A stretch of DNA of 64,000 nt. Source: Symbiodinium natans (Eukaryota; Sar; Dinophyceae; Suessiales; Symbiodiniaceae). The stretch spans positions 658,887-722,886 of the forward strand of contig CAJNDS010000757.1 of the NCBI GenBank assembly GCA_905221605.1, written 5' to 3'. Below are positions 1 through 10,803 of the stretch, piece by piece (positions within the stretch are counted from its first letter, which is position 1; each line of letters starts with the position of its first letter). The notes under the pieces were generated by a model that made no database searches, was not told the DNA's origin, and worked only from the letters and a program-made list of their open reading frames with translations. The translations under genes were made by a program, and so were the position numbers.

Positions 1-333
1 ACAGTGGCCTGTTTTTGTGGAGGCGTCAAAGGTGCTGTAAACACGTGGGCTGCGTGTAACTTCTGCCAAACCACTAAACCACACCCCTGAAACACCCTAA
101 ACTCCCGCGCCCAAGCCCAAAGAGAACACTAAACTCGGGTGTTTGGTTTACTTAGTAGTGTTTGGGGTTTAGGTTTTCGGGCACCTAAACCCCCTATACC
201 CCTTGAACACTAAACTCCCCCATGAAAAATCCCAAGCCGAAAAGTGCTTGAAAGGAGAAGGTGGACGAGTTCAGAAAGCAGCTGGAGGCCGGGTGGGGGG
301 GGGGGGGGGGGTTAGAGTTAGGGTTTAGGGGAG

Positions 334-480
334 GGGTTTAGGGGCTGAGGGGTTGAGGGGTGGAGGGGTTGAGGGGTTGAGGGGTTTGAGGGGTTTGAGG
401 GTTTGAGGGGTTTGAGGGGTTTGAGGGGTTTGAGGGGTTTGAGGGGTTTGAGGGGTTTGAGGGGTTTGAGGGGTTTAAGG
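334..480 (+). repeat. Variant array of 9-mer TTTGAGGGG
   Basis: About a dozen near-perfect copies of TTTGAGGGG in a row, flanked by TTGAGGGG and TTTGAGGG variants and then by CTTAGGG units at 515-565. The block is homogeneous for one variant, as expected from local slippage or unequal exchange rather than random decay of TTTAGGG. Confidence 0.85.
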
Positions 481-784
481 GTTCAGGGGTTTGAGGGTTT
501 GAGGGTTTGAGGGTTTAGGGTTGAGGGCTTAGGGCTTAGGCCTTAGGGCTTAGGGCTTAGGCTTAGTGCAGGAGCCTCAACAATCCTCCGGCCATTTTAG
601 GGCTACACCCTAAACCCTAAACTCTAAACCATAGGCATGTGCTTGCTTGGGGCTGTGGCTAAGAAACTGACATTTCAAAGCCCCCATGAAGGGTCCATGC
701 GCACGCGCAGCCGGCACTTCGACCCAGAAAAGGGGCCGTCTTGCCAGCCAGAAGAGCACACCCTCAGCCCTAAACCCTTCTTAA

Positions 785-900
785 ACTAGGATGCCCAGTA
801 GTATCCTTATTCCCTTTTTTGGGGGGTTTAGGCTCCCTTATAAACTCCTTTAGGCCAAAAAGGGCACCCTTTTTGAGCCTAGGTTACTGGGCAGCCTAGT
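785..900. mobile_element. MITE-like element, family A, copy 1
   Basis: The ends are inverted copies: ACTAGGATGCCCAGTA on the left, and the complement of TACTGGGCAGCCTAGT on the right, 15 of 16 matching. The interior holds TTATTCC, a T-run, CCCTTATAAA and an AAAAAGGGCACC stretch. The interior is non-coding. It is a close relative of 9018-9129. This fits a non-autonomous terminal-inverted-repeat element; no transposase is visible in the window. Confidence 0.7.
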
Positions 901-1212
901 AAAGGCTTTGTTTGGGTTCAGGGTTTATAGGGTTTAGAAACAAAACCCCAAAGTCGAAATCCCGTCAACCCTAAACCCTAAAGGCTTTTTGGGAGCCAGG
1001 GTTTAGGCTTCACGTCTAAACCCTCAACCCTACAGTCTAAACCCTTAGCCCTTAGCCCTTAACTCTTATCCCCAAACCCTAGACCCTAAACCCTAAACCC
1101 TTATCCCCAAACCCTAAACCCCTGAACCCTGCGCTATGGACAAACCTTCCCTCGGGAAGCCTGGGTTGCATGTTGAGCTGAGGGTGGAGAGCTTAGGGTT
1201 TTTGGGCTGAGG

Positions 1213-1284
1213 GTTTGGAGAGTTTAGGGTTTAGGGTTTAGGGTTTAGGGTTTAGGGTTTAGGGTTTAGGGTTTAGGGTTTAGG
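1213..1284 (+). repeat. TTTAGGG array
   Basis: About ten uninterrupted TTTAGGG units. Similar clean + arrays occur at 2875-2970, 4077-4137, 8513-8590 and 13997-14061, and clean CCCTAAA arrays at 2660-2750, 15205-15292 and 19083-19144. Confidence 0.9.
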
Positions 1285-1340
1285 GGCTTCGGGTTTAGAC
1301 TTCATGTTGAGGGTTTAGAGTTCAGGGGTCTTGGTTCAAG

Positions 1341-1668
1341 CCCAAGACGGACCGCCTCGAGCGAAATCTGAAGGAGGTTGACCCTAATCCCTAAACCCTA
1401 AACCCTAAACCCGAAAGGCACGGCTGTAAGCCCCACGTCCGCCAACCTTACAGCCCTCAAACCGAAACGCCCTACGAACCACAAAACGCCCTAAGTACCC
1501 TAAACCCCCCAAAAGCGCGAAAAGCCCTAAGCCTCCAAAAAATCCTCCCTCAACCCTAAACCCTAAACCCTGAACCCTGAACCCTGAACCCTCAACCTGG
1601 ACCCTAAGCAGGCAGCCACCAACTCCTTCAACCAGTCCACCGGAATGCCGGAGAACGGGATCCCAGAC
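1341..1668 (+). CDS. Candidate exons, 5' part of a strongly split gene of unknown function
   Basis: Two short GC-rich islands inside telomere-like repeats. Island 1341-1376 is bounded by TTCAAG on the left and GTTGAC on the right and reads 12 codons (PKTDRLERNLKE). Island 1612-1668 is bounded by AAGCAG and GTGGGT and reads 19 codons beginning AATNSFNQSTGMPENG. Both lengths are multiples of three and both read open from the first base after AG, so they can be joined in phase 0. A similar helix-like piece (EKVDEFRKQLE, 256-288) would need a GC donor. There is no homology I recognise. The support is splice-like borders, base composition and shared phase only; short GC-rich islands are often open by chance, so this is tentative. 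Confidence 0.35.
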
Positions 1669-2118
1669 GTGGGTTCGGGGCTTTAGGGGTTTAGGACCTT
1701 TGGGGGTTCAGGGTTCAGGGTTTAGGGGTTTAGGGTTTAGGGTTCAGGGATTTTGGGGTGGGTGTTAGGGGTTTCGGAGTTTAGGCGTCTCGGCCATCTT
1801 GCTAACTTGGTCAAGTTGGGTCACACTAGCACACCTTGCAATGTAACAGGGTAAAGCGGTCCTGAACATTGACGTTAAACAGGGTTGCCGGGCCAATGCG
1901 GGTGAAATTCCTGTGGTTAAGCCCACGGCCAACATGTCCATACGAACATGCCCAAGTATCTTGGTAGAGCCTGCTTTCTTTGGGGTTTGAGTTTTTTGCT
2001 TGGGGGGGGCCATCTTCTTACTTCGCCAATAGAACTGTAGCTTTTTTGTAGGCTGTATGAGGTTTTCTCTGTAGTGACCCGATCAAGGTTTGCTAGTCGA
2101 GTGTGTTTTTTTAATTGT

Positions 2119-2120
<2 letters not shown>

Positions 2121-2150
<30 letters not shown>
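2121..2150 (+). repeat. G30 homopolymer, with an (AG)n tract nearby
   Basis: Thirty consecutive G, followed at 2226-2250 by an (AG)n tract. Other long G or C runs lie at 292-311, 3100-3119, 3158-3170, 4785-4800, 12951-12968, 14066-14080 and 63275-63288. Run lengths may be unreliable in an assembly. Confidence 0.85.
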
Positions 2151-2152
<2 letters not shown>

Positions 2153-3578
2153 GTTAGTGCTTAGGGTTCAGGTTGTGGGTTTGGGGTTAAGGCGGTCGAG
2201 GGTTTAGGGTTTAGAGTGTGTGTGCAGAGAGAGAGAGAGAGAGAGAGAGAATGTCGGGTTCATAGGATTAGAAAGACCGCTTGTACGAGAAGGGCATGTT
2301 TAACATGAGCTTCTGTGGGGGACAAGGCGCAGTAGCATTTGCGTAAGGGTCTCGGGTCACCTCGGGCTTGGCGTTCGACATCGTTAAACTCTAACGAGCC
2401 TCAACACGACCCCGGCTCAACCCTAAACCCGACTGTAGACCCTAAACCCCCTAAACCCTATCAACCTTAAACCCCGTACCCCAAGACACGCAGACCCGAA
2501 GCCCCTAAACCCTATACTAACTACCCTATAGGTACCCCTATTATAGTCCCTATTAAGGACAGTTAGTATAAGGGGGAGCATCCCAACCCCACACCCTACA
2601 CCCCAAACCCCAAACCCCAAACCCCAAACCCCAAACCCCAAACCCCAAACCCCAAACCCCAAACCCTAAACCCTAAACCCTAAACCCTAAACCCTAAACC
2701 CCAAACCCCAAACCCTAAACCCTAAACCCTAAACCCTAAACCCTAAATCCAAGAACCCCCCCCCAAACTCCCCAAATCCTGTCATGCAAAGGACGGAGGA
2801 GCGGGCGCAGTTTCAGCGTCCGGCTCCCAAGCTAAAGGCTCTCCATCAGGGTTTAGGGTTTAGGGTTTGGGGTTTAGTGTTTAGGGTTTAGGGTTAGGGT
2901 TTAGGGTTTAGGGTTTAGGGTTTAGGGTTTAGGGTTTAGGGTTTAGTGTTTAGGGCTTAGGGTTTAGGGTTTAGGGTTTTAGGGTCTAGGGTCTCGACTC
3001 TACGCACGGTTTAAGGTTTATAGGCAGGGATTTTTAGGGTTTTCAGGTTTTAGGTTTAGCATTTGGGGTTTAGGCACCTGTTTCAATCGAATGGACACCC
3101 CCCCCCCCCCCCTTCCCCCCCTAAACCTTAGCCGTAAGCCCTTATGAAGGAGTGATGGGGGGGGGGGGGGTTCCATGTAGGGTTTTAGTTTAGGGTTGAG
3201 GGTTTAGGGTCTAGGGTTTAGGGTTCAGGGTTTAGGGTTTAGGGAGGACGCCTTCTTGCTGGGTACTTGGTGTTGAGGTTGGTTTAGATGTACAATCACC
3301 TGGCTCATCATGCTTGAAGCAACGGTGTGTTCAGGGTCCCCCTTTACATGGTGGTGAAGTGGGCACGTGGTCGGTAGCAGGCTGGGGGGCACGGCAATTT
3401 AAGGGGTCTAGGAGTATGGGTTTCAGGTAGTTCGATCCTGTGCAGGGTCCTGGGGCATAGTTAGGAGTGAAGCCCCCCTTGTTGTTAGCCCATTCGAGGC
3501 ATGGGGCACACTAAACGCTAAACCCACTTAAACCCTCTTAAACCATGTGAACCCCCTACGCGCTTCGGACACGGCCAG

Positions 3579-5456
3579 ACGCCCTCTGCAGCAAGGGACC
3601 TCGACGAGTGGCGGCTCGTGTTTTTGGCTCCGAGCCCCTTCGTACCCCCAAACCCTTAGGAGGGTTCAGGGCTTCGGGGGTTTAGGGAAGTCGATGGATT
3701 AGGGATTAGGGTTTCGGGCTTAAACTCCCTAAACCCTAAATCCTAAACCCTAAACCCTAAACCCTAAACTAGTAGGGTCTATGCTTGTACGCGCCCGAAA
3801 CCCGCAGCCTTCGCACCGGAACCTCGGAGGCATGTGCAGCCTCCAGTTGAAGGTATCAGGCGACGACGGTCTTTAAGTTTCTTGGGGTTAGGGTTTGGGG
3901 TTTCGGGTTTCGGGGTTTAGGGTTTAGGGTTTAGAGTTTAGGTTTTAGGGTTTAGGCTGTTGGGGTTCAGAGTTTAGAGCTCAAGCCGGCATTCGCAAAC
4001 ATCATGGCGTTGGACTCCACCACGTCGGCTGCTGCGGAGGTGCTGTGCCTCGGCGAGACTCAGAGCCTAGGGTTCAGGGTTTAGGGTTTAGGGTTTAGGG
4101 TTTAGGGTTTAGGGTTTAGGGTTTAGGGTTTAGGGTTCAGGTTTAGGGTTTAGGGTATACAGTATATCTAGTATGTCTTGGTAGCCCAGGTCACCCTGTT
4201 GCCCCTTCTATGGCTTTGGGTAGACACGAAGCCACCACCATAGCGGGTAGCATGATTGTGATATGGTTCCTGGGCTACCCAGAAGTTCATACTTGTAGCT
4301 TCATGTGGGTGGTTGTCAAAATTATAGCCCCTTTTGGGGTATTTCAGGGTACGACCATCAATTTGACAGCCACCCATGTGTTGAAACGTAGGACTGGCAG
4401 GAGACCCCAACTGTCGCACTCTCTGCGACGTTTCCCAGGCGTGCTGCCCTGAAATCCTTGAAACTCCAAAACCCGAAACCCTGTAGGTTTAAACCCTGAA
4501 CTTTCCCTAAACCCCAAACCCTAAAAACCCTAAAAGCCCTAAACCATAAACCCTAAATAACCCTAGAGACCCTATAGTGCCCTGGTCTCCCAGGCACGGC
4601 CCCGCAGAAGACGATGCTGAGACGGCGAGTGTACAGTATGGCGTGCCTTGCCATCCACTCGAAGAGCATACAGGGGTTAGGGTTTAGGTATACTACTATT
4701 TGGGTAAGGACCCCCACAGAAAAACAAAGATAGTTATCCCTATAATATTGCCCTAGTAGGGAAGAACTTTTTTTTTTGGGCCGGGGGGGGGGGGGGGGGG
4801 TAGCGGGGGTTCTCAAGCAAATAGTAGTACAGTATGGGGTTCATCGGGATTGTTTGGGTTTATACCATCTATAGGACTTGAAGGATTGACAGCAGGGTTT
4901 GTAGAGGTTGTAGGGTTCATAGGGTTCCGAGTTCAACTAGGGTGTAGGGTATTTAGGTTTGGGGCTCAGACCCCCCAAGCTTAAACCTCTTGTGCTGGTC
5001 GGGCTTGGGCATGGAGCCCTTACTCTCCAGTCAAGATGCCGCAAAAGACACCCAGTAAGGTACCGGTATTGTGGGTGGATGTATGTATATGTATATTTAT
5101 TTATTTAGTTGTTTATTTGTTTATTTATTTGTTTATTTGATTATTTATTTTGTAGATATGTTGATATCTGGTTGAGAAAGGTGTGCCAGGTGTTAACGGG
5201 GAAGCTTCTACAGGGTTGATTTTTTCCGATGCAGGTTTATAAGGGTTATAAGGGCTTTAAAGGGTTTGGGATTTAGGGCAGGTTGAGTTTCAGTTGGATG
5301 TGCTTCTGAACAAAGGTCTCTTTGCCAAGGGTTCCTTGGTAGACGCTACCTGTCACGGGGACCAAGCATAGCCCAACCCCCAGCCCTAAACCCTCAGAGA
5401 ATGTGCGCCTTGCGAGTCCAGACTAAAGACATATATATAATTATATATATATATAC

Positions 5457-5530
<74 letters not shown>

Positions 5531-6188
5531 GTATGTATATATGTATATATGTATAAACCCTAAACCCTAAATCAGGGTTCAGGGTGTAGGGATTGAGGTG
5601 GAGCACCTGCCATCGGCTTTCCGCTGCGCGCGCTTGGACCCCGAGCTGCTACACTGGCTCCAAGAGGTGAGCGCTTGGGGTTTCCAGGGTTTAGGGTTTA
5701 GGGTTTAGGGTTTAGGGTTCAGGGTTCAGGGTTCAGGGTTCAGGGTTTAGGGTTTAGGGTTTAGGGTTGAGGGTTTAGGGTTTAAGGTTGTGGGAGTTGA
5801 GGGTTTCGGGCCTGGGGGTGTTGAGAGGTCCCAGCCCAGTTACAAGCAGCTACAGCATGGGGGCCCTGAGTTGGGATTCAAGCCTCAGAGGCTGCAAGTG
5901 CAATCCCTATTTTAGGTTTAGGGTTTAGGGTTTAGGGTTTAGGGTTTAGGGTTTAGGGTTTAGGGTTTGGGGCTGCAAGTGCTATCCCTATAAAAATCCT
6001 GTGAGGATGTGCTTCCGCGCGATGTTGTGAGTACCCTGTGCTGCCAGTAGACCACAGTCTCAGCTACAGAAGCCTCCGGAACCCTAAACCCTAAACCCCA
6101 AACCCTACACCCTAAACCCTAAACCGCAGAGGCGCTCGATGGCACGGAAGATGAGCTGGCTGCCAAGGGCTTTGTGAGAGAGACGAAG
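3579..6188 (+). CDS. Candidate micro-exons of a strongly split gene (central part)
   Basis: Seven islands, all open in phase 0 on the + strand. They are 3579-3641 (contains DLDEWRLVFLAPSPF, donor GTACCC), 3808-3852 (PSHRNLGGMCSLQLK, donor GTATCA), 3986-4039 (PAFANIMALDSTTSAAAE, donor GTGCTG), 4608-4673 (contains RRRVYSMACLAIHSKS, donor unclear), 5294-5338 (LDVLLNKGLFAKGSL, donor GTAGAC), 5598-5666 (contains LDPELLHWLQE, donor GTGAGC) and 6132-6188 (ALDGTEDELAAKGFVRETK, donor GTGCGG). Each is preceded by AG. A possible 7-codon exon lies at 6006-6026, before GTGAGT. Introns are about 130-930 bp and made of telomere-like repeats plus MITE-like elements. Joined, they give a plausible mixed helical protein, but I recognise no family. 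The reading rests on splice-like borders and common phase. Confidence 0.45.
4177..4282. mobile_element. MITE-like element, family A, divergent copy
   Basis: Begins TTGGTAGCCCAGG and ends CCTGGGCTACCCAG, an inverted pair related to the ends of the copies at 785, 9018 and 9434. The interior has diverged. An incomplete left end of the same type (TTGGTGGCCCAGT) lies at about 20162-20185. Confidence 0.5.
4691..4829. mobile_element. MITE-like element, family B, copy 1
   Basis: The left end TACTACTATTTG is an exact inverted match of CAAATAGTAGTA at 4818-4829. The similarity continues inward to about 24 bp (AAGGACCCC against GGGGTTCTC). The interior is AT-rich, with a T-run and a G-run. The same ends recur at 15005-15092, and a single end at about 63291-63308 (CTTAAGCAAATGGTAG). 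Non-coding. Confidence 0.65.
5436..5556 (+). repeat. (ATGTAT)n microsatellite
   Basis: About fifteen copies of a TATATG/ATGTAT hexamer. The ORF that runs through it on the - strand is a low-complexity artefact. Confidence 0.9.
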
Positions 6189-6267
6189 GTGCGGCCACAA
6201 AGGAGCCTCAAGCCTAGCAAATGTATAGCTGTTCAGGGTTCAGGGTTCAGGGTTCAGGGTTCCGGGT

Positions 6268-6299
<32 letters not shown>

Positions 6300-6897
6300 G
6301 GTTGGGGGTTCTCGGCCGTCGATTGGTAAAGCTCCCCCTTGCTTGCAGCCCCTAGAACCTTAACAACCCTAACCCGAAACCCTAAACCCTACACCCTGAA
6401 CCCTAAACCCTAAGCCAGTTCCTTCCTGCTTCAGACCCTCAGCCCCTCAAACCCCTAAAAGCCCACAAACCCAGAAGCGCAACACCTATGGCATGGGGTT
6501 TTAGGGTTTAGGGTTTAGGGTTTAGGGTGTAGGGTTTAGGGTTTACGGTTTTAACGTAGGGTTCAGCAGGTTCAGCGTTTTAGGGCTCAGGATTTAGGGG
6601 TTAGGGTTCAGCATCTCAAGGCCGAGCATTCGCTATAGGCCAGCAGTAAATGCCCGCCCACCCTTAGAATCCCATAACCTGAAGAAAGTAGAAGGGCATT
6701 CAGTTTCTTTACACTCGACCAGACACATAACAGATCATAACAGCCACACATTACCCTAGAACCCTAGGCCCTGAATCCTAAACCCTTGCCTTGACCCCTA
6801 AACCGTAGGCCCTAAACCCTCAACCCTTGCCCTGCATAAAGCCTCGGCCCTGTACCCTAAACCATTCCCTTGGCCCTAAACATTCGTCCCGTGCCGG

Positions 6898-7095
6898 CTG
6901 GCATTGGGGTTGGTGCCGACATTGGTCGGAATTGCATTAGGGTTGGTACCGGGTTGATCGGAATCGCAGAAGGTTGGGTGCCCGATTGTTCAGAAGTGCA
7001 TTAAATTAGGTTTAATTCGGCTTGATACCGATTTGAGCCCGATGTTTCGGAATTGCATCAGGGTTGGTGCCCGATTTATGGCCGATGCGCAAGCG
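6898..7095 (+). repeat. Degenerate minisatellite, unit about 40-50 bp
   Basis: Four to five diverged copies of a unit containing GGAATTGCATTAGGGTTGG and GGTGCCCGAT(T), each copy shifted by small indels. The unit itself contains a TTAGGG-like piece. No coding capacity is apparent. Confidence 0.6.
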
Positions 7096-7268
7096 CATTA
7101 ACGCTTATATGTATGAAGGTAGGAGAGGGTTTAGGGTGTTGGTTTTGGTCGAGGGTCGAGGGTTGAGGATGAAGGTTCAGGGTGTAGGATTTTTTTAGTT
7201 CGCGCTTGGTGCGAACCCTAAACCCTAAACCCGAAAGGGGCATTGGGAGCATTGGGGCTCGCTGCGAG

Positions 7269-9371
7269 GCCATCTCCAGCTGCTCGGGCGTGCTGGGCCA
7301 CGTCTCGCACTACGCGCGATTCAGTGCAAGCTGCGAGAACCTCCGCGACGGGCCTGCTGCGTTCCTTGGTGAAGATTGTTGGTAGCTACGTTTAGGGTCT
7401 AGGGTTTAGGGTTAGGGTTGAGGGTTGAGGGTTGAGGGTTGAGGGTTAAGAGTTTAGAGTCTTGGGGAAGCTACATGGTCCCTTAGAATGGGCCCTTAAC
7501 AGGAACCCCTTATCTACCCTGTGCAACCCAAGGGGCCATACTTCAGAACCCTTTAAAGGATATGAAAGGCCCATAGAACGACCCTCAGACAAGAATCAGG
7601 TACTCCTCCCTGAGCCCTGAACCCTATAGAAAACCAGGCGAGGCCCCTTGTCCTTTTTTCTTAGGGTTAAGGTTCCCTTGTAAGCCTCTACCCCTTTTCA
7701 TTCCTGGGTCTAAAGCTCCAAAACCCTAGAAGCTCCGTGAAGTTCTTCTGTTGGTTAGGATGAGTTCTGTAGAAACTCTGGGATGCTCCTATTAAGGAAC
7801 TGCACTACAGCCTCTAGGCCGAGTTTAGGGTTTAGGGTTTAGGGTTTAGGGTTTAGGGGTTAGGGTTCCCTGTGACCCTTTGCTGGGATGGCGTTGGTAG
7901 TACCACTGGCCTCCTTTATGCTATGATTAGTTGCCCTGCGTCGCGTTCAGTTCTTCAGGCAAGCTCTTCCAGGAAAGCCTTGTTAGGGTTTAGGGTTTAG
8001 GGTTTACGGTTAGGGTCTACGGTTTAGGGTTTAGGGTTTAGGGTTTAGACATTTGACATTTTCCCCGGGTAAAAGAGGATCGTGTTGGCTTTCTACTATT
8101 CTGGGCCGGGCCCGTTCTCCACTATGCAGCCCCTAAACCCTGTGCTCTTAAGCCCTAAGCCCCTAAAACCCCTCAAGCCTCCCCAGAAAAAACCTAAAAC
8201 CCTCCCAAAATCTCCAAAAGCCCTAAAGCTCTCAAGCCCCAAACCCCCTAAAACCCAAGCCCTAAACCCTAAACCCTAAACTCTAAACCCTAAACCCTAA
8301 ACCCTAAACCCTATAAACCCTATAAACCCTAAACCCTAAACCCTAGCCCTAAACCCTAAACCCTAAACCCTAAACCCTTTAAAGCCCCTAAAGCTCCCAA
8401 GACCAACCTATAGGTTCACAGCCCTTCGCGCCTTCTTGGAATCCTTGCGGCGGCTGAACGCGGATTGGATCGCCCGCGCTCTGGAGGCAACCCCCTTAGC
8501 AGGACCCTTCGCGTTTAGGGTTTAGGGTTTAGGGTTTAGGGTTTAGGGTTTAGGGTTTAGGGTTTAGGGTTTAGGGTTTAGGGTTTAGGGCTACCAAGTA
8601 CACAAATAACGCCTACTTTGGGATCTGAAGTCGTTGGCCCTGAACCCTAAAATCCTATAGATGAGGCCTACTCAGGTCTATTTTTGGAGACTTGGCAGGA
8701 CTGGAGTCGAACGTCTTTGCAGACGTCACTGCCCCTGGGCTTGCGAAACTGGGTTGTTGTCAAGGAACGCAAATCATACCAAACCCTAAACCCTAAACCC
8801 TAAACCCTAAACCCTGAACCCTGAACCCTGAACCCTGAACCCTGAACCCTAAACCCTAAACCCTAAACCCTAAGCCCTAAACCCTAAACCCTAAGCCGTT
8901 CCTTCACAGCAACCCACGAGATTCTTCGGGGCTCAGCGAGGCACAGGTGCCTTTCAGAATCTTGAAGCAGCTTTTCCTGCCGACATCCCTTAATCCCTTA
9001 ACGTGTTTAGAGAAGGGCTAGGATGCCCAGTAGTACCCTTATTCCTTTTTGGGTGGTTTAGGTTCCCTTATAAACCCCTTTAAGCAAAAAAGGGCACCAT
9101 CTTTAAGCCGAGGTTACTGGGCAGCCTAGAGGGGGATGTAGACCCCTCGCATTCCCTACCAGGAGCCAGTAGGCTGGAAGTATTGCTTCCTAAGCTCCTG
9201 AAATTAAAGCTCAAGGCCCGAAACGCGAGGCCCCCAAAGATGCTAAACAAATAACCCTAAACCCTCAACCCTAAACCCAAAACCCTGAGCTTCTCCCAGG
9301 CCCAAGTCCACCACGGTGCCGGGGTGGAGGGCAAAGATCTCGCCTGGCACATCGCCACTGGCCTGTCTTGG
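7269..9371 (+). CDS. Candidate micro-exons of a strongly split gene (continuation)
   Basis: Islands on the + strand, each preceded by AG. 7269-7368 contains SSCSGVLGHVSHYARFSASC (donor GTGAAG, which breaks phase, or GAAGAT two bases later). 8078-8128 reads DRVGFLLFWAGPVLHYA, with a possible GC donor. 8414-8512 is 33 codons, with its donor GTTTAG supplied by the telomere repeat itself. 8699-8764 ends LRNWVVVK, with a GA donor. 8910-8981 contains TRFFGAQRGTGAFQNLEAAF, with a GA donor. 9300-9371 contains VEGKDLAWHIATGLSW. Four of the six have lengths divisible by three and read from phase 0 whichever donor is chosen. Two MITE-like elements (9018, 9434) sit in the gaps. No family is recognised. 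Frames of individual islands are uncertain because several are open in more than one frame. Confidence 0.35.
9018..9129. mobile_element. MITE-like element, family A, copy 2
   Basis: CTAGGATGCCCAGTAGTA at the left mirrors TTACTGGGCAGCCTAG at the right. Over its whole 112 bp it aligns with 785-900, sharing CCCTTATAAAC and AAAAAAGGGCACC. Confidence 0.75.
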
Positions 9372-9433
9372 GATCTCATACCCTTAGGGTTTGGGGTTTA
9401 GGGTTTAGGGTTTAGGGTTTGAGAGGATCTCAT

Positions 9434-9533
9434 CTTGGTAGCCCAGTGATGCCCCTTTCCCTTTTTCTGGGTTCAGGGTTCCCTTATAAAGTAACCAACC
9501 CCAAAAAGGGTGCATATGGTTACTGGGCTACCC
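9434..9533. mobile_element. MITE-like element, family A, subfamily 2
   Basis: Starts TTGGTAGCCCAGT and ends ACTGGGCTACCCA, with interior GGGTTCCCTTATAAA and CCAAAAAGGGTGC, recognisably the same plan as the copy at 9018. The neighbouring copy and this one lie 300 bp apart. Confidence 0.65.
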
Positions 9534-9553
9534 AGTCATAGAGGGTTTAGGAT

Positions 9554-9683
9554 GGGATGTTCCCCCTTCTTCTAACAGTCCTTAATAGGGATTCGAGAAC
9601 CCGTACTATAATCCCGGGATTCTAGTTGAGGGTACTAGAATCCCTACTGTATTAAGGACTTTTTGTATAGGGGGGGAAATCCC
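9554..9683. mobile_element. MITE-like element, family C
   Basis: The left end GGGATGTTCCCCC and right end GGGGGGGAAATCCC are inverted copies. A second inner inverted pair, AGTCCTTAATAGGGATT and AATCCCTACTGTATTAAGG, makes the 130-bp element strongly foldable. One end recurs at 16419-16445 (GGGATGTTTCCCCCC followed by AGTCCTTAGGGATT), and another, in reverse orientation, at 2540-2584 (TCCCTATTAAGGACAGTTAG then GGGGGAGCATCCC). Confidence 0.6.
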
Positions 9684-10803
9684 AAGGTTTAGGGTTTGGG
9701 GAGTTTATGGGTCATTCGGGGTTCTTATTGGGGAATCTAGGGGCTGTATCGAGGTATAAGTAACAGGTAAACAGGCCACCGGCCTCTAAATGTTTGGGGA
9801 TGTTACTTTGGTGTGTTGGTGCGTGAAACGCAAACGCGCGCAGTTTCTTTGTGATCATTGGTTGTCGTGTCGTGTTGTGTTCGGGACACGAAAACCACCA
9901 GGCCTGGGTGGGTGGGGTCTTCATGCTTAAGAGTTAAGATGTTAATGGCAAGCATCGGTTTAGGGCTTTGGGGACAGGGCTTGGTTGCTTGGCGTTTGGG
10001 GCTTAGCGCTTGGGATCTTCCACGGCCCTCAGGACAGTGCGCATTCGGTCTTGCACATGTCCATCACGCTTCTTGGCGGGGGCGCCTGGACGGCCTCGGC
10101 ATGAACCTACTGGTTGCAGGGTTTATGGGAAGTTTAGGATACCTTGTATCCCGTATGTTTACACTTTAAGGGATTCCCCTAAACCCCAAGGAGCAGCCCT
10201 GAAGCCCAAACTGCGAACCCCAAAGCCTGCATTTAACCGCTTTAGGATATGAGGGAGTAGGTTGAGGCTATAAGGGAGAAGGAACCCTGATAAGATCCGT
10301 ATTGCCGTATGTTCCTCATAGTTTGGTTGGCTTTAAACATTGTCCAGGTGGGGGGGTGGGATCCCTTTAGAAGCCTCCTAAACCCCATTGGAGTGAGGCT
10401 TTAAAGGAGGTCTGGAGGCATCTGTTGGACTGAGGCGTATTTCTGGCTTCCCCTAGCTTTGGTCGGGTTAGGGTAGGCTTCAACGGTCCGCCTCAAAAGC
10501 ATCCTTCCAAGAGACCCTTAACCTAAAGCCCTACGCCCTGAAACCTGAACCCGAAACCCTAACCAAGAGGCCCTAAAGCCTAAAAACCCTACGCCCTGAA
10601 CCCGCCCAGGGCCAGCTCCAAACCCCGGCATTCTATGGGCAGGCTCTCGTTGCCTCTTGATGGAGCGGTCGGCGGCCCCAGGCGGGATGTGGTTACTCCC
10701 TAAACCCTAGACCCTGAAATCCCAAACCCCAAGCCCCAAACCCCAACCCCAAACCCCAAACCCCAAACCCCCAGCCCTAAACCCTAAGCCTACTCACCCT
10801 CAG

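Noticed and set aside
5394..5606. Ile/Tyr-rich - strand ORF
   Set aside because: Translation of the ATGTAT microsatellite.
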